Shown piece after piece: positions 11,366-18,971 of a stretch of 64,000 nucleotides of DNA. Origin of the DNA: Pseudoclavibacter endophyticus (GTDB lineage Bacteria; Actinomycetota; Actinomycetes; Actinomycetales; Microbacteriaceae); NCBI RefSeq assembly GCF_008831085.1, contig NZ_WBJY01000004.1:186001-250000 (forward strand). Reading direction: 5' to 3'. The notes under the pieces are model-generated. The model saw nothing but the letters and a program-made list of their open reading frames with translations. It did no database searches and was not told where the DNA came from. The stretch's first letter is position 1; each line of letters starts with the position of its first letter. The position numbers were made by a program, and so were the translations under genes.

Positions 11366-11440
11366 TCAGCATTCCAGCAGGCGGCGCAGGACGCAGGGCA
11401 GGATGCCACCGTGGAGGTGGTGCCCGAGCGCTTCCGGATG
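11366..11440 (-). pseudogene. possible 3' remnant of aconitase
   Basis: The minus-strand frame ending in a stop at 11366 reads LGHHLHGGILPCVLRRLLEC. The core HGGILxxVLRxLL resembles the extreme C-terminus of aconitase (YYRxGGILxYVLR-L). No further aconitase sequence is visible upstream, so only about 20 codons survive. The match is short and from memory. Confidence 0.4.
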
Positions 11441-11541
11441 GCCGCTCACCGGCGATCCTTCAAGACAACCGCGTGCCAATGAGATCCAGTTTGCGCTGTC
11501 CCCAGGCGCTCGGGCTCGGCTTCGCGGGGGCCGAGTCGCGA

Positions 11542-12045
11542 TCAGCCGAGTTCGTCCCGGCGGATGACGGTGGTCTCGGCGTCGAGACTGCCGCCGCATG
11601 CGTCGAGGAATTTCTGCAGCAGGTCTAGGAACCGCGCACGGTCGGGGCCGAGGGCGTTGAGCGCGTGCCGGTAGGTGTCGAGCGTGGCGTGCAGGTTCCG
11701 TTCGAACTCGCGGGCGCCCCTGGGCGTCGCGGTGAAGCGATAGGGCGCGGCGGAGTGGTCACGCTCTCGGACGAGGAGCCCCGCCGTGACCGCGGCGTTG
11801 ACCTGGCGATTGGCGGTGGACTGTTCGAGCCCGAGCCGCTCGGCGATCTGCTTAAGCGTCCGCGGCTCGTCGTCGGAGAGCAGCCACAGCAGTCGCATAT
11901 CGGCGGTGCCCAGAGTCGCGCGTTGACTCAGGGTGCGCCGGTGCCGGTCGAGCTCGGTGAACATGCCCGCGAGCGTCCGCGCCTCGTCGCGCGCGTGTTC
12001 GGTTCGTGCGCTGATGGTCTCGTCACCTCCGAATGGCGACCTCAC
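11542..12045 (-). CDS. MarR-family regulator
   Basis: This MarR-type winged-helix repressor has its HTH in TLKQIAERLGLEQSTANRQVNAAVTAGLLVRE, followed by a wing (PYRFTATPRGAREF) and a C-terminal dimerisation helix. The start is uncertain: GTG 12045 (167 residues) sits directly behind an operator-like palindrome and would be nearly leaderless. An excellent GGAGGT lies ahead of a non-standard ATC at 12015 (157 residues, the usual MarR length). TTG 12087 is the longest option. It follows the MFS gene on the same strand and probably represses it. Confidence 0.85.
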   Translation of the reverse strand: MRSPFGGDETISARTEHARDEARTLAGMFTELDRHRRTLSQRATLGTADMRLLWLLSDDEPRTLKQIAERLGLEQSTANRQVNAAVTAGLLVRERDHSAAPYRFTATPRGAREFERNLHATLDTYRHALNALGPDRARFLDLLQKFLDACGGSLDAETTVIRRDELG

Positions 12046-12050
12046 GTGGA

Positions 12051-12065
12051 TGTGGAGTCTACACA
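12051..12065. promoter_or_regulatory. operator-like palindrome before marR
   Basis: TGTGGAGTCTACACA is an imperfect inverted repeat whose TGT...ACA ends match the two sites upstream of the MFS gene. It is a likely autoregulatory site of the adjacent MarR protein. Confidence 0.5.
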
Positions 12066-12118
12066 GCCATGCGCGCCGTGCATCCAAACGCCCACCGAGG
12101 CGGGCCGGGCAGCCCCGC

Positions 12119-13612
12119 TCACCTGGTCGGCGTCAGTTGTTCAGCAGCCGAGTCGGCCGTCCCGGGGGTGTCGACCACCTCCCCGTCGTGGTGCTTCGGG
12201 ATGCGGGGGATGAGGAACGTGAGCGCGACGGCGAGGAGCGCCGCGCCGGCCCCGATCGCGAAGCAGGTCAGGAACGCGCCGTGCGTCGGGATGGGAGTAT
12301 TGAGGGGACCGTGGGCGGTGGTTTGGCTGGTGAGGACGGTGGCCATGACCGCTCCGGCGATCGTGGAGCCCATGGAGCGCATCAGGGTGTTGACGCCGAC
12401 GCTGGAGGAGGCCTCGCTGCGGGGGACGTTCTTCATGATGAGGCTCGGCATGGCCGCGTAGCCGATGCCGATTCCGGCGGAGGAGATGCAGATCGCCAGC
12501 GTGAGCGTCCACGGAGTGCCGGTCAAGAAGAGCGCCGTCAAATACCCGGCGGCAAGGACGCCGCCGCCGATCGCGAGCGTCAGCCGTCCGCCGAGACGAG
12601 TGAGCATCCGGGAGGACACGGGGGAGAACAGCAGCATCATCACGCCCGCGGGCGCCATCCAAAGTCCCGTCTGCATGATCGTCTGCCCGAGGCCGTGCCC
12701 CGTCTCGCTGGGCAGCTGAAGGAGCTGAGGGACGACGATGGATTGGGCCATCATCCCGAACCCCATCGCCAAGGCCGCGAGGTTGGTGAACAGCACCGGG
12801 AGCCGGGCAGTGGTGCGCAGGTCGACGAGCGGGTCGCGGTGTTTGAACTCGTAGAAGGCCCAGGCGACGAGCACGGCCGCGCCACCAACGATGAGCCCCA
12901 GCGTCGGTGCTGTGACCCAGCCCCAGTCGTTTCCCTTGGTGACGCCGACGAGGACTGCCACCAGTCCGATCGCGAGCCCGAGCGCACCGATCCAGTCCAC
13001 ACGTGCGGGGTGATCGCGTTGAGTGTGGGGCAGGACGATGGCGGAGAGCGTGATCATCACCACGGCCAACCCGGCGGACATCCAGAACAGCACGCTCCAG
13101 TGGAAGCTCTCCACGATCCACGCTGCGAGTGGAAGGCCGAGTGCACCGCCCACACCCAGGGTGGCGCTGACGGCCGAGAGGGCGGTGTTCGTCATCTTGG
13201 GCGGCGTGACCTCACGGACCATGCTGATCGCGACCGGGATGTAGCCCATCGCCATGCCCTGCAGGACACGGCCGGCCACAACCAGTAGAAAGACGCTCGA
13301 CACGGCACACAGCAGCGATCCGACGAGCAGAACGATCGCAGAGATCACCATGACGGGTTTCTTGCCGTAGATGTCGGCCAGCCTGCCCGCCACGGGCATG
13401 GCGACCGAGCCACCCAAGAGCGTCGCAGTCACCACCCAGGAGGTATTGCTCGGCGTGGTGCTGAGCAGGTCTGGGAGTTCGGCCTGGATCGGGATTACCA
13501 GCGACTGCATCAACGCCGCGCACATACTGGAGAAGCCGAGTACCACGACCACCAGCAGGGGACGAGCGACGGGCGCGTCCGGCACGCGCTGAGGGACGGC
13601 GGATGAAGCCAT
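12119..13612 (-). CDS. MFS drug:H+ antiporter (DHA2/EmrB-like)
   Basis: This 497-residue exporter of the 14-TM DHA2 type has the MFS loop motif GRLADIYGKKPVM near residue 80. Motif C-like sequence follows (GVGGALGLPLAAWIVESFHW). Many hydrophobic helices continue to the end. The ATG at 13612 has a GGAAGGG ribosome-binding site 6-12 bp upstream; the frame is open further 5' without merit. A MarR gene follows it on the same strand, the usual arrangement for a repressor-controlled multidrug or small-acid exporter. The substrate is unknown. Confidence 0.92.
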   Translation of the reverse strand: MASSAVPQRVPDAPVARPLLVVVVLGFSSMCAALMQSLVIPIQAELPDLLSTTPSNTSWVVTATLLGGSVAMPVAGRLADIYGKKPVMVISAIVLLVGSLLCAVSSVFLLVVAGRVLQGMAMGYIPVAISMVREVTPPKMTNTALSAVSATLGVGGALGLPLAAWIVESFHWSVLFWMSAGLAVVMITLSAIVLPHTQRDHPARVDWIGALGLAIGLVAVLVGVTKGNDWGWVTAPTLGLIVGGAAVLVAWAFYEFKHRDPLVDLRTTARLPVLFTNLAALAMGFGMMAQSIVVPQLLQLPSETGHGLGQTIMQTGLWMAPAGVMMLLFSPVSSRMLTRLGGRLTLAIGGGVLAAGYLTALFLTGTPWTLTLAICISSAGIGIGYAAMPSLIMKNVPRSEASSSVGVNTLMRSMGSTIAGAVMATVLTSQTTAHGPLNTPIPTHGAFLTCFAIGAGAALLAVALTFLIPRIPKHHDGEVVDTPGTADSAAEQLTPTR

Positions 13613-13668
13613 TGAAACCCTTCCAAGAGAGACCACCAGGCACTGCGGTCCAGGCACTGCGGTCGATA

Positions 13669-13701
13669 TGTAACCTACACAAGAGGCCTATGTAGAATAC
13701 A
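13669..13701. promoter_or_regulatory. paired MarR operators upstream of MFS gene
   Basis: Two perfect TGTA-N3-TACA palindromes lie at 13669-13679 (TGTAACCTACA) and 13691-13701 (TGTAGAATACA). Their centres are 22 bp apart, i.e. about two helical turns on the same face. They are 57-90 bp upstream of the MFS start. Confidence 0.65.
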
Positions 13702-13833
13702 CACGGCCACAGTCTCGTGCCAGTTGCGAGCGGAGACGGGGCATGGCCGGCCTCGAGTCGTCATTCATCCCGTGTCGGCACCCCATCACCCAGCGACGCT
13801 CGCGCGAGAGCGCCACGAACCGAGGAGAACCCA

Positions 13834-14841
13834 ATGACTGCTCATGGTCTGACTGCGAACAACACGATCTCCGAATGGCTCGACCACCCCGTCGGCGGGG
13901 AGCTGGTTCGCGGCCTCCTGGCCCAATCGGGCGTCGATGAAGACAAACTCGCCCCGGTGCGGGGGCTCCCGTTGCAGCAGCTCGTCGCGCTGAGCCAGGG
14001 AAGGCTCGCGCAGGACGTCATCGACGACCTCGTGCTCCGGGCGAATGACGGAGTGGCGCCCGTCGGGGAGTCCGCGGCGGGGTGGGTTGAGTTCCCGGTC
14101 CCAGGGAGGTTCACGGGAAGGACCGTCATCGTCACGGGTGCCGCTTCCGGTATCGGGCGGGCTGCGAGCAGCCGGCTCGTGCGAGAGGGTGCGACCGTTG
14201 TCGCCGTGGACGTGAACGCGGACCGTCTCAGCGAGCTGGCCGCCGAGATCGGCGAGCGCGTGGTGACGGTCGCCGGGGACATCACCCGGCAGGAATCGGT
14301 CGACGAGATCGTCGCCGCGGCAGGCGAGCGCATCGACGGTCTGGCGAACGTGGCGGGCATCAACGATGACTTCTCCCCGCTGCACGAAACCAGTGACGAG
14401 ATGTGGGACCGGGTTATCGGGGTCAACCTCACCGGTGCGTTCAAACTCACACGCGCCGTCTTGCCAATCATGCTCGCCCGCAAGTCGGGGTCGATCGTGA
14501 ACGTCACGTCCGAGGCGGGGCTCCGCGGCAACGCTTCGGGCAACGCCTATACGGCCTCGAAGCACGGCGTCGTGGGCCTTACTCGCTCGGCCGCGTTCAT
14601 GTACGGCCCGGATGGTATTCGCGTGAATGCAGTTGCGCCCGGCGGTGTCGCCACGGGCATTCCATTCCCGGAGAACGTCTCTGAATCGGGTTCCGCGCGC
14701 TTGCGCCCCTTCCAGTCGCAGATTCCCACCGTCGCGACCGCGGAGCAGCTTGCCGCGTCCATCACCTTCCTCCTCAGCGACGACGGGGTGAACATCAACG
14801 GGGCGATCCTTCCCTCCGATGGAGGCTGGTCAGTGCAGTAG
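13834..14841 (+). CDS. SDR-family oxidoreductase with N-terminal extension
   Basis: This 335-residue protein has a classical SDR domain from about residue 92: TGAASGIG (101-108, dinucleotide binding), NVAG, Ser226 and YTASK (Tyr239, Lys243), and the C-terminal ILPSDGGWSVQ. About 90 residues precede it, an extra helical segment (ISEWLDHPVGGELVRGLLAQ, then LPLQQLVALSQGRLAQDVID) that normal SDRs lack and that reminds me of C-terminal tails of actinobacterial beta-glucosidases. Start ATG 13834 has GAGGAG upstream. The substrate is unknown. Cofactor preference is probably NAD, because an acidic residue ends strand 2 (VDVNAD). Confidence 0.9.
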   Translation: MTAHGLTANNTISEWLDHPVGGELVRGLLAQSGVDEDKLAPVRGLPLQQLVALSQGRLAQDVIDDLVLRANDGVAPVGESAAGWVEFPVPGRFTGRTVIVTGAASGIGRAASSRLVREGATVVAVDVNADRLSELAAEIGERVVTVAGDITRQESVDEIVAAAGERIDGLANVAGINDDFSPLHETSDEMWDRVIGVNLTGAFKLTRAVLPIMLARKSGSIVNVTSEAGLRGNASGNAYTASKHGVVGLTRSAAFMYGPDGIRVNAVAPGGVATGIPFPENVSESGSARLRPFQSQIPTVATAEQLAASITFLLSDDGVNINGAILPSDGGWSVQ

Positions 14842-14866
14842 CGCCCCAGGGTGCACGCGTGCTCGT

Positions 14867-15334
14867 TCACTGGGTGTCGGGCTCATTGCCGTCCTCGCGC
14901 TGTGCGACGGCGCGGCGGAGCGCGTAGACGCCCTGGACGAGGGCCTCGAGATCGTCGAGAGCAAGTGAGGTGAGGATCTCGTCAGGGGCTTCGCGCTTGT
15001 TCAGGAACTGGTCGTAGAGGTCGGCTGACTTGGGGGTCACCGTCAGCCGCTTCACTCGCCGGTCGGCACTCACCTCGTCACGGACCAGGTATCCCATCTC
15101 GACGAGCCTCTCGATGCTCACCGAGATCGTCGCGGGCGAGACGTGCAGGTGGTCCGCGAGGGCCCTCCCCGAGGTCGCCTCTCCGGTTGCTACGAGGAGC
15201 ACGATCTTCAGCTGCTGGAGCGACAACTCGAGCTCCAGCACCGGCTTCAGGCGCGTGCGGGCGAGCAGACGCGTCAGTTCCCTCGTCTCACGCGTGAAGC
15301 GCTCGACGAGCTCGGCTTTGGGTTCCCTGGGCAT
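14867..15334 (-). CDS. MarR-family regulator
   Basis: This 155-residue winged-helix regulator has its HTH in SGRALADHLHVSPATISVSIERLVEMGYLVRDE and a wing SADRRVKRLTVTPKS, typical MarR features. The ATG at 15334 is chosen; a GTG at 15346 is in frame. It is convergent with the SDR gene and divergent from a small unknown gene, with a palindrome in between. Its target may be that divergent gene or itself. Confidence 0.9.
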   Translation of the reverse strand: MPREPKAELVERFTRETRELTRLLARTRLKPVLELELSLQQLKIVLLVATGEATSGRALADHLHVSPATISVSIERLVEMGYLVRDEVSADRRVKRLTVTPKSADLYDQFLNKREAPDEILTSLALDDLEALVQGVYALRRAVAQREDGNEPDTQ

Positions 15335-15366
15335 TTCACTCGGCACCTTGCGACCGTAGCACGAGG

Positions 15367-15394
15367 CTAATAGTTTGATAAGAACTAATAGTTC
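15367..15394. promoter_or_regulatory. palindrome and direct repeat between marR and small gene
   Basis: GAACTAATAGTTC (15382-15394) is a perfect 6-1-6 palindrome. Its core CTAATAGTT also occurs 18 bp upstream at 15367-15375. The AT-rich site stands out from the surrounding GC-rich DNA and fits a MarR operator. Confidence 0.6.
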
Positions 15395-15455
15395 GGATGC
15401 GGCTAACCCTGGGTTGGCTCACCGTCCGTGCCCCCCTGAGAGCCAAGGAGCGACA

Positions 15456-15764
15456 TTGACTGTCACCAACCAAGCGACGCTGACCGACAACTTGGAAGCA
15501 GTGCTATATGCCCGTGAGCTCATCGAACGCAACCAGTCGGTTCTCGTCCTCGCGGAAGACGTCGCGCCGTTCGCGATGCTGGTCAATGAGTACGGAGACC
15601 TCGTCCATACCGTTGAGATCGGTGAAGGCGCCGATGCGGAAAGGGCTGCCATCATCCTGTACGCGCACGAAGCGACGGATGCTGTCGATGCGATCATCGT
15701 GATCGACCGAGCGGCGCCGCAATCGACTCGGCAGCACCAGTCGGGAACGCCGGTTCCGAACTAG
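15456..15764 (+). CDS. small protein of unknown function
   Basis: This 102-residue hypothetical protein is read from TTG 15456, which has a GGAG 5 bp upstream; the frame is open to 15375 but that region overlaps the operator. It contains an alpha-beta-like stretch (LYARELIERNQSVLVLAEDVAPFAMLVNEYGDLVHTVEIGEGADAE cut here in two parts) and a polar tail. No family was recognised. It is divergent from the MarR gene and may be its target. Confidence 0.6.
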   Translation: MTVTNQATLTDNLEAVLYARELIERNQSVLVLAEDVAPFAMLVNEYGDLVHTVEIGEGADAERAAIILYAHEATDAVDAIIVIDRAAPQSTRQHQSGTPVPN

Positions 15765-15823
15765 ATTTGGGCGGGCGGGTCGCCGTGGTTGTCAACCCGG
15801 GCCGCAATCCACCGTGAGGGAGG

Positions 15824-16441
15824 GTGCGCGTGTCGGTCGTCGCCGGGCGAGTGCTCATCGTCCTTTCCGGACTGCTGCTGCTGCTGGGCGCCATCTGGAC
15901 GGCCGCGGGCTTCCACGCCGCGGGGTGGACGTTTCGAGGTTTCCCGCAAGATGGCTTCTTCGGGGCCACCATGGGATTCGCCTTGGCCCTCCTCGTGTTG
16001 GGCGGCGTCGTTTTGGTGGTGAGCGTGCCCCTTGTGGGCATGTATGTAGAGGCGGATATGCGTGCAGACGGGGTGGTGCTCCGGCGCGTGTTCGGGCGGC
16101 CGTTGTCGATACCTGTCGGCGCGATCGACGAGATCGTGCTGCTGACCAACCTCCGGGTGCCCTCACGGTCGGGACCGGTGAGGACGCCACGGGTCATCCT
16201 CCGAGGCGGGGAACGGACGCTGGCTGCCTACACTCCGCGTACGCGGTTCGGGGTTGCCCAGTACCTGGAGCCGTTGGGTGTCGAGCCGACCGTGGTGACG
16301 GATGCGCTGACGCCGGAGGCTGCCCACCGGCTGTGTCGCGGATCCGTCTCGCTCATGGAGCGGTTACTCACGCCACTGGCGTTGGGTGCGGTCGTCGTCG
16401 GGTTCATCGCGCTCGTCTGGGTGCTGGTCACGGCGTTCTGA
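15824..16441 (+). CDS. membrane protein with PH-like central domain
   Basis: This 205-residue protein has two N-terminal membrane helices (VLIVLSGLLLLLGAIW; FALALLVLGGVVLVVSVPLV) and a soluble central beta-rich part (about 75-165, VEADMRADGVVLRRVFGRPLSI cut before the end) resembling bacterial PH domains. One C-terminal helix (LALGAVVVGFIALVWVLV) completes it. GTG 15824 or GTG 15830 (better placed behind GAGGGAGG) starts it. Function unknown. Confidence 0.75.
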   Translation: MRVSVVAGRVLIVLSGLLLLLGAIWTAAGFHAAGWTFRGFPQDGFFGATMGFALALLVLGGVVLVVSVPLVGMYVEADMRADGVVLRRVFGRPLSIPVGAIDEIVLLTNLRVPSRSGPVRTPRVILRGGERTLAAYTPRTRFGVAQYLEPLGVEPTVVTDALTPEAAHRLCRGSVSLMERLLTPLALGAVVVGFIALVWVLVTAF

Positions 16442-16526
16442 GGCGGTGCGGCGCGCCCGTGGCGCCGAAGCGGCCCCCGGGTGATCGTGGCGCGTCTCGG
16501 CGCTGCCGGCGTGTAGCGTGCGCGGC

Positions 16527-16949
16527 ATGACTCGATTTCTGGAAGCCGCCGAGACCGCAGTCGACGGCAAGCCGGCCCTGTCCGACGCCGCAGAATACGC
16601 CTACGTCGCAATCACCCCGCCCGGCCAAACGCTCATCCATATCGCCGGTGCGTGTCCGCTCGCGCCGGACGGCGCGACCATGTCGGTTGGAAACGTTCGC
16701 GGCCAGGCGGCGCTCTGCGTCGAGAACCTCGTGCAGTCGCTGGCCGCCGCGGGGGCGGGCCTGGCTGATGTCGTGAAGACTACCGTCTACGTCGCTTCGG
16801 CGGAGCAGGCCGATCTCGTGGCAGCTTGGGAGGTCACCCGCGACGCCTTCGCTCCGCACCGGCCCCCGAGCACCCTTCTGGGGGTCGCCGCGCTGGGTTA
16901 TGACAACCAGCTCGTTGAGATCGAGGCTGTCGCAGCCCTCAAAGGCTGA
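16527..16949 (+). CDS. RidA-family protein (YjgF/YER057c/UK114)
   Basis: This 140-residue protein belongs to the Rid superfamily, which hydrolyses reactive enamine/imine intermediates formed by PLP enzymes. Family features include GQTLIHIAGACPLAPDG, NLVQSLAAAGAGLADVVKTTVYVAS and the C-terminal LVEIEAVAAL with the conserved Glu. The canonical RidA catalytic Arg near IPA(R)S is not clearly present, so it may belong to an Rid subgroup rather than RidA proper. Start ATG 16527 is preferred over an in-frame start 9 bp upstream. Confidence 0.88.
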   Translation: MTRFLEAAETAVDGKPALSDAAEYAYVAITPPGQTLIHIAGACPLAPDGATMSVGNVRGQAALCVENLVQSLAAAGAGLADVVKTTVYVASAEQADLVAAWEVTRDAFAPHRPPSTLLGVAALGYDNQLVEIEAVAALKG

Positions 16950-17054
16950 CCCCAGCCCGAGGGTGACCGTGCGCGAATGCCGCGCGGGTCCCGGAAGGGC
17001 CGCGGATCTCATCCTGGGCCAACATCGGCCAGTCGCGCTCGCTGGACCGCCAGA

Positions 17055-17858
17055 TCAGAGGCGTCGGTCGTCTGCGAGGTGGACGTTGAGATCTGTTCGA
17101 CCGGGCGCAAGGTCTGCTCGCAGTGCCCGAGTGCCGCGGTACTCGCCGTCACGGAGATTCCGGAACAACCTCGCGGGCTCCTCGGCGATGCCCGAGAGCC
17201 GGCGGCGGAGTCGCCGCAACTCACGAGCGACGGCGTCGTCGTCAAGGCCGTCGGCGTCGGTGATGACGTGGAGGTCGTAGGACGCTACTCCCGAATACCA
17301 GAGCACGCCGTGGGTGAGGGGGAACAGGAGCGTGTCGAGGTCGCCGCTGATCCCGCGGGATCCGAGCGAGCGGCCGTCTTCGCCCGCCGTGACGATGATG
17401 AGGGCCTTGCGGCCGACCAGTCCGCCGTCGCCGTACCGCCTCGGCAGGCCCGTCTCGTCAAGATCTCCGAAGGCGAATCCTGCTGTGAGGACACGGTCGA
17501 TCCAGCCCTTGAGGATGGCGGGCATTCCGTACCACCAGAGCGGGAACTGGATGATGAGGAGTTCCGCCTCGGCGACCTTTCGCTGCTCGGCACGCACGTC
17601 GAGTGCCAACTGGCCCTGGGTGTACGCGTCACCGAGCAACTCGGCGAAGTTGCCGTGGGTGCCGGAGAGCTGGCCGAGATCGCTCTCACGCAAGACCGGA
17701 TCGAAGCCCTGGGCGTAGAGGTCGGAGGTCAGCACGTTGCGTTGCCCAGCGAGGGTGTCGACGCCTTCTCGGAAGATGCGACCATTCAGCGAATCCGGGC
17801 GGGGATGCGCGTACAGCCAGAGCGCGGTGCCCGGTGTGGGCGGATGCGAGATCGTCAC
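17055..17858 (-). CDS. flavodoxin-fold NAD(P)H quinone reductase
   Basis: This 267-residue NQO1/KefF/MdaB-type flavoprotein has the Flavodoxin_2 hallmarks LYAHPRPDSLNGRIF at the N-terminus, IIQFPLWWYGMPAILKGWIDRVL in the middle, and a KALIIVTAGE strand. It reduces quinones or other electrophiles with NAD(P)H and FMN/FAD. The C-terminal 60 residues (Arg-rich helices) are an extension. Its start overlaps the stop of the TetR gene by 4 bp, so the pair forms one operon. Confidence 0.9.
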   Translation of the reverse strand: MTISHPPTPGTALWLYAHPRPDSLNGRIFREGVDTLAGQRNVLTSDLYAQGFDPVLRESDLGQLSGTHGNFAELLGDAYTQGQLALDVRAEQRKVAEAELLIIQFPLWWYGMPAILKGWIDRVLTAGFAFGDLDETGLPRRYGDGGLVGRKALIIVTAGEDGRSLGSRGISGDLDTLLFPLTHGVLWYSGVASYDLHVITDADGLDDDAVARELRRLRRRLSGIAEEPARLFRNLRDGEYRGTRALRADLAPGRTDLNVHLADDRRL

Positions 17859-18478
17859 GATGCCTGCTCCCTGGGTACCGTTCTGGCCTCCTGCGCTATC
17901 ACAACGATGACCGCGGCGAGAGCCCTGCCGGCGTCATCTGCGTCGATCTTGCCCGCGACCGTTTCCCGGGCGAGGGCGTCACCGGCTGCCGTTACTGCTT
18001 GCAGGAAGACCGGGTTCATCGGGCCAATGAGCGGGGTAAGGGCGTTTTCGCAGACACGGAGGTAGTCGTGCTCGGCTTCGCGCCGAAGCTTGTCCAGGTC
18101 CGGGGATCCGGAAAGGGCGGCGACGACGCCGGCCATCTCGCGGCCTTCCGTCAGCCAGCATTCGAGGTACGCGCGGGCCACGGTGGAGCACACTTCGAGC
18201 ATCCCGCCGTCCGTGTTCCGAAGGGCCTCGGTGAGGATGTGGAGCTGCCGCGCCTCGAAGTCGCGATAGAGCTCGACGAGGACCGCCGACCGATCCGGGA
18301 AGTGATCGTAGGCGACAGGCTTGGAGACACCGGCCCGTGCAGCCAGCCGCCCCAGTGAGAACTCGTCCGTTCCCCGCTCGTCGAGCAGCTGCCGCGCGAC
18401 GTCGAGAAGTTGGGCGTGGCGATCCGTCCGTGACAGTCGTCGTTTCGCGGATGCGATCTCTTGTTCAGCTTCAGCCAT
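17855..18478 (-). CDS. TetR-family regulator
   Basis: This 207-residue repressor has its N-terminal TetR HTH at about residues 21-65 (LLDVARQLLDERGTDEFSLGRLAARAGVSKPVAYDHF cut here), an all-helical ligand domain behind it, and is the first gene of the operon with the quinone reductase. A likely operator lies 30 bp upstream. Electrophile- or quinone-responsive control of the reductase is a reasonable inference. Confidence 0.93.
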   Translation of the reverse strand: MAEAEQEIASAKRRLSRTDRHAQLLDVARQLLDERGTDEFSLGRLAARAGVSKPVAYDHFPDRSAVLVELYRDFEARQLHILTEALRNTDGGMLEVCSTVARAYLECWLTEGREMAGVVAALSGSPDLDKLRREAEHDYLRVCENALTPLIGPMNPVFLQAVTAAGDALARETVAGKIDADDAGRALAAVIVVIAQEARTVPREQAS

Positions 18479-18507
18479 GACGTTACCCCCTTGACTACCA
18501 ATAGTAG

Positions 18508-18522
18508 CCTACTCCGGGTAGG
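18508..18522. promoter_or_regulatory. TetR operator-like inverted repeat
   Basis: CCTAC-TCCGG-GTAGG forms a perfect 5-5-5 inverted repeat 30-44 bp before the tetR start, with further TAG/CTA half-sites on each side (18503-18526). Confidence 0.6.
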
Positions 18523-18581
18523 TAGCGTGGTGGGCTGGATGCTGACGGTGCGGTGGCAGGGCGAACGGCCTCCCGCATCCG

Positions 18582-18971
18582 CTAATGCGGCCCGGGCACG
18601 CCCGACGTGATCGCGACGCCGAGCTCGGCCTGACGTGTGTCGAGGTGTCGGAGTTGAACGATGAGCGGCACGTCGCTCACGACGGTCATCCCGTACGGCG
18701 CCCCGAGCGGGATCGCCTCCGGGTCGATGAGGTCGTTGATCCTCGTGTGCTTCACCCGTGACGCGGGCACGGCGATCCGATAGGGGCCTACGGGATCGCG
18801 ATCCTCGTGGAAGATCGTGAGCTCGGCGCAGGCTTCGGTATCGGTCACGTTGAGCAGGCACAGCTCGTCGCGACTCGTGAACTCCGGTTCATGACCGGTC
18901 GACCCATCGGGCATGTGGCCCGCCGCAAAGGCCCACGTCGTGCGCCCGAGTGCGGCGATCTCATTGGTCAT
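18582..18971 (-). CDS. ASRT-family protein (sensory rhodopsin transducer-like, DUF1362)
   Basis: This 129-residue protein matches the Anabaena sensory rhodopsin transducer family: GRTTWAFAAGHMP at the start, the EFTSRDELCLLNVTDTEA strand pair, and VPASRVKHTRINDL followed by PLIVQLRHLDTRQ. The family folds as a beta-sandwich and is thought to bind small, probably sugar-like ligands. No rhodopsin gene is nearby. It overlaps the upstream oxidoreductase gene by 11 bp, so the two are translated together. Confidence 0.88.
   Translation of the reverse strand: MTNEIAALGRTTWAFAAGHMPDGSTGHEPEFTSRDELCLLNVTDTEACAELTIFHEDRDPVGPYRIAVPASRVKHTRINDLIDPEAIPLGAPYGMTVVSDVPLIVQLRHLDTRQAELGVAITSGVPGPH

Noticed and set aside
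11933..13288. 451-codon plus-strand frame
   Set aside because: It is antisense to the MFS exporter and shows only Gly/His/Arg-rich noise.
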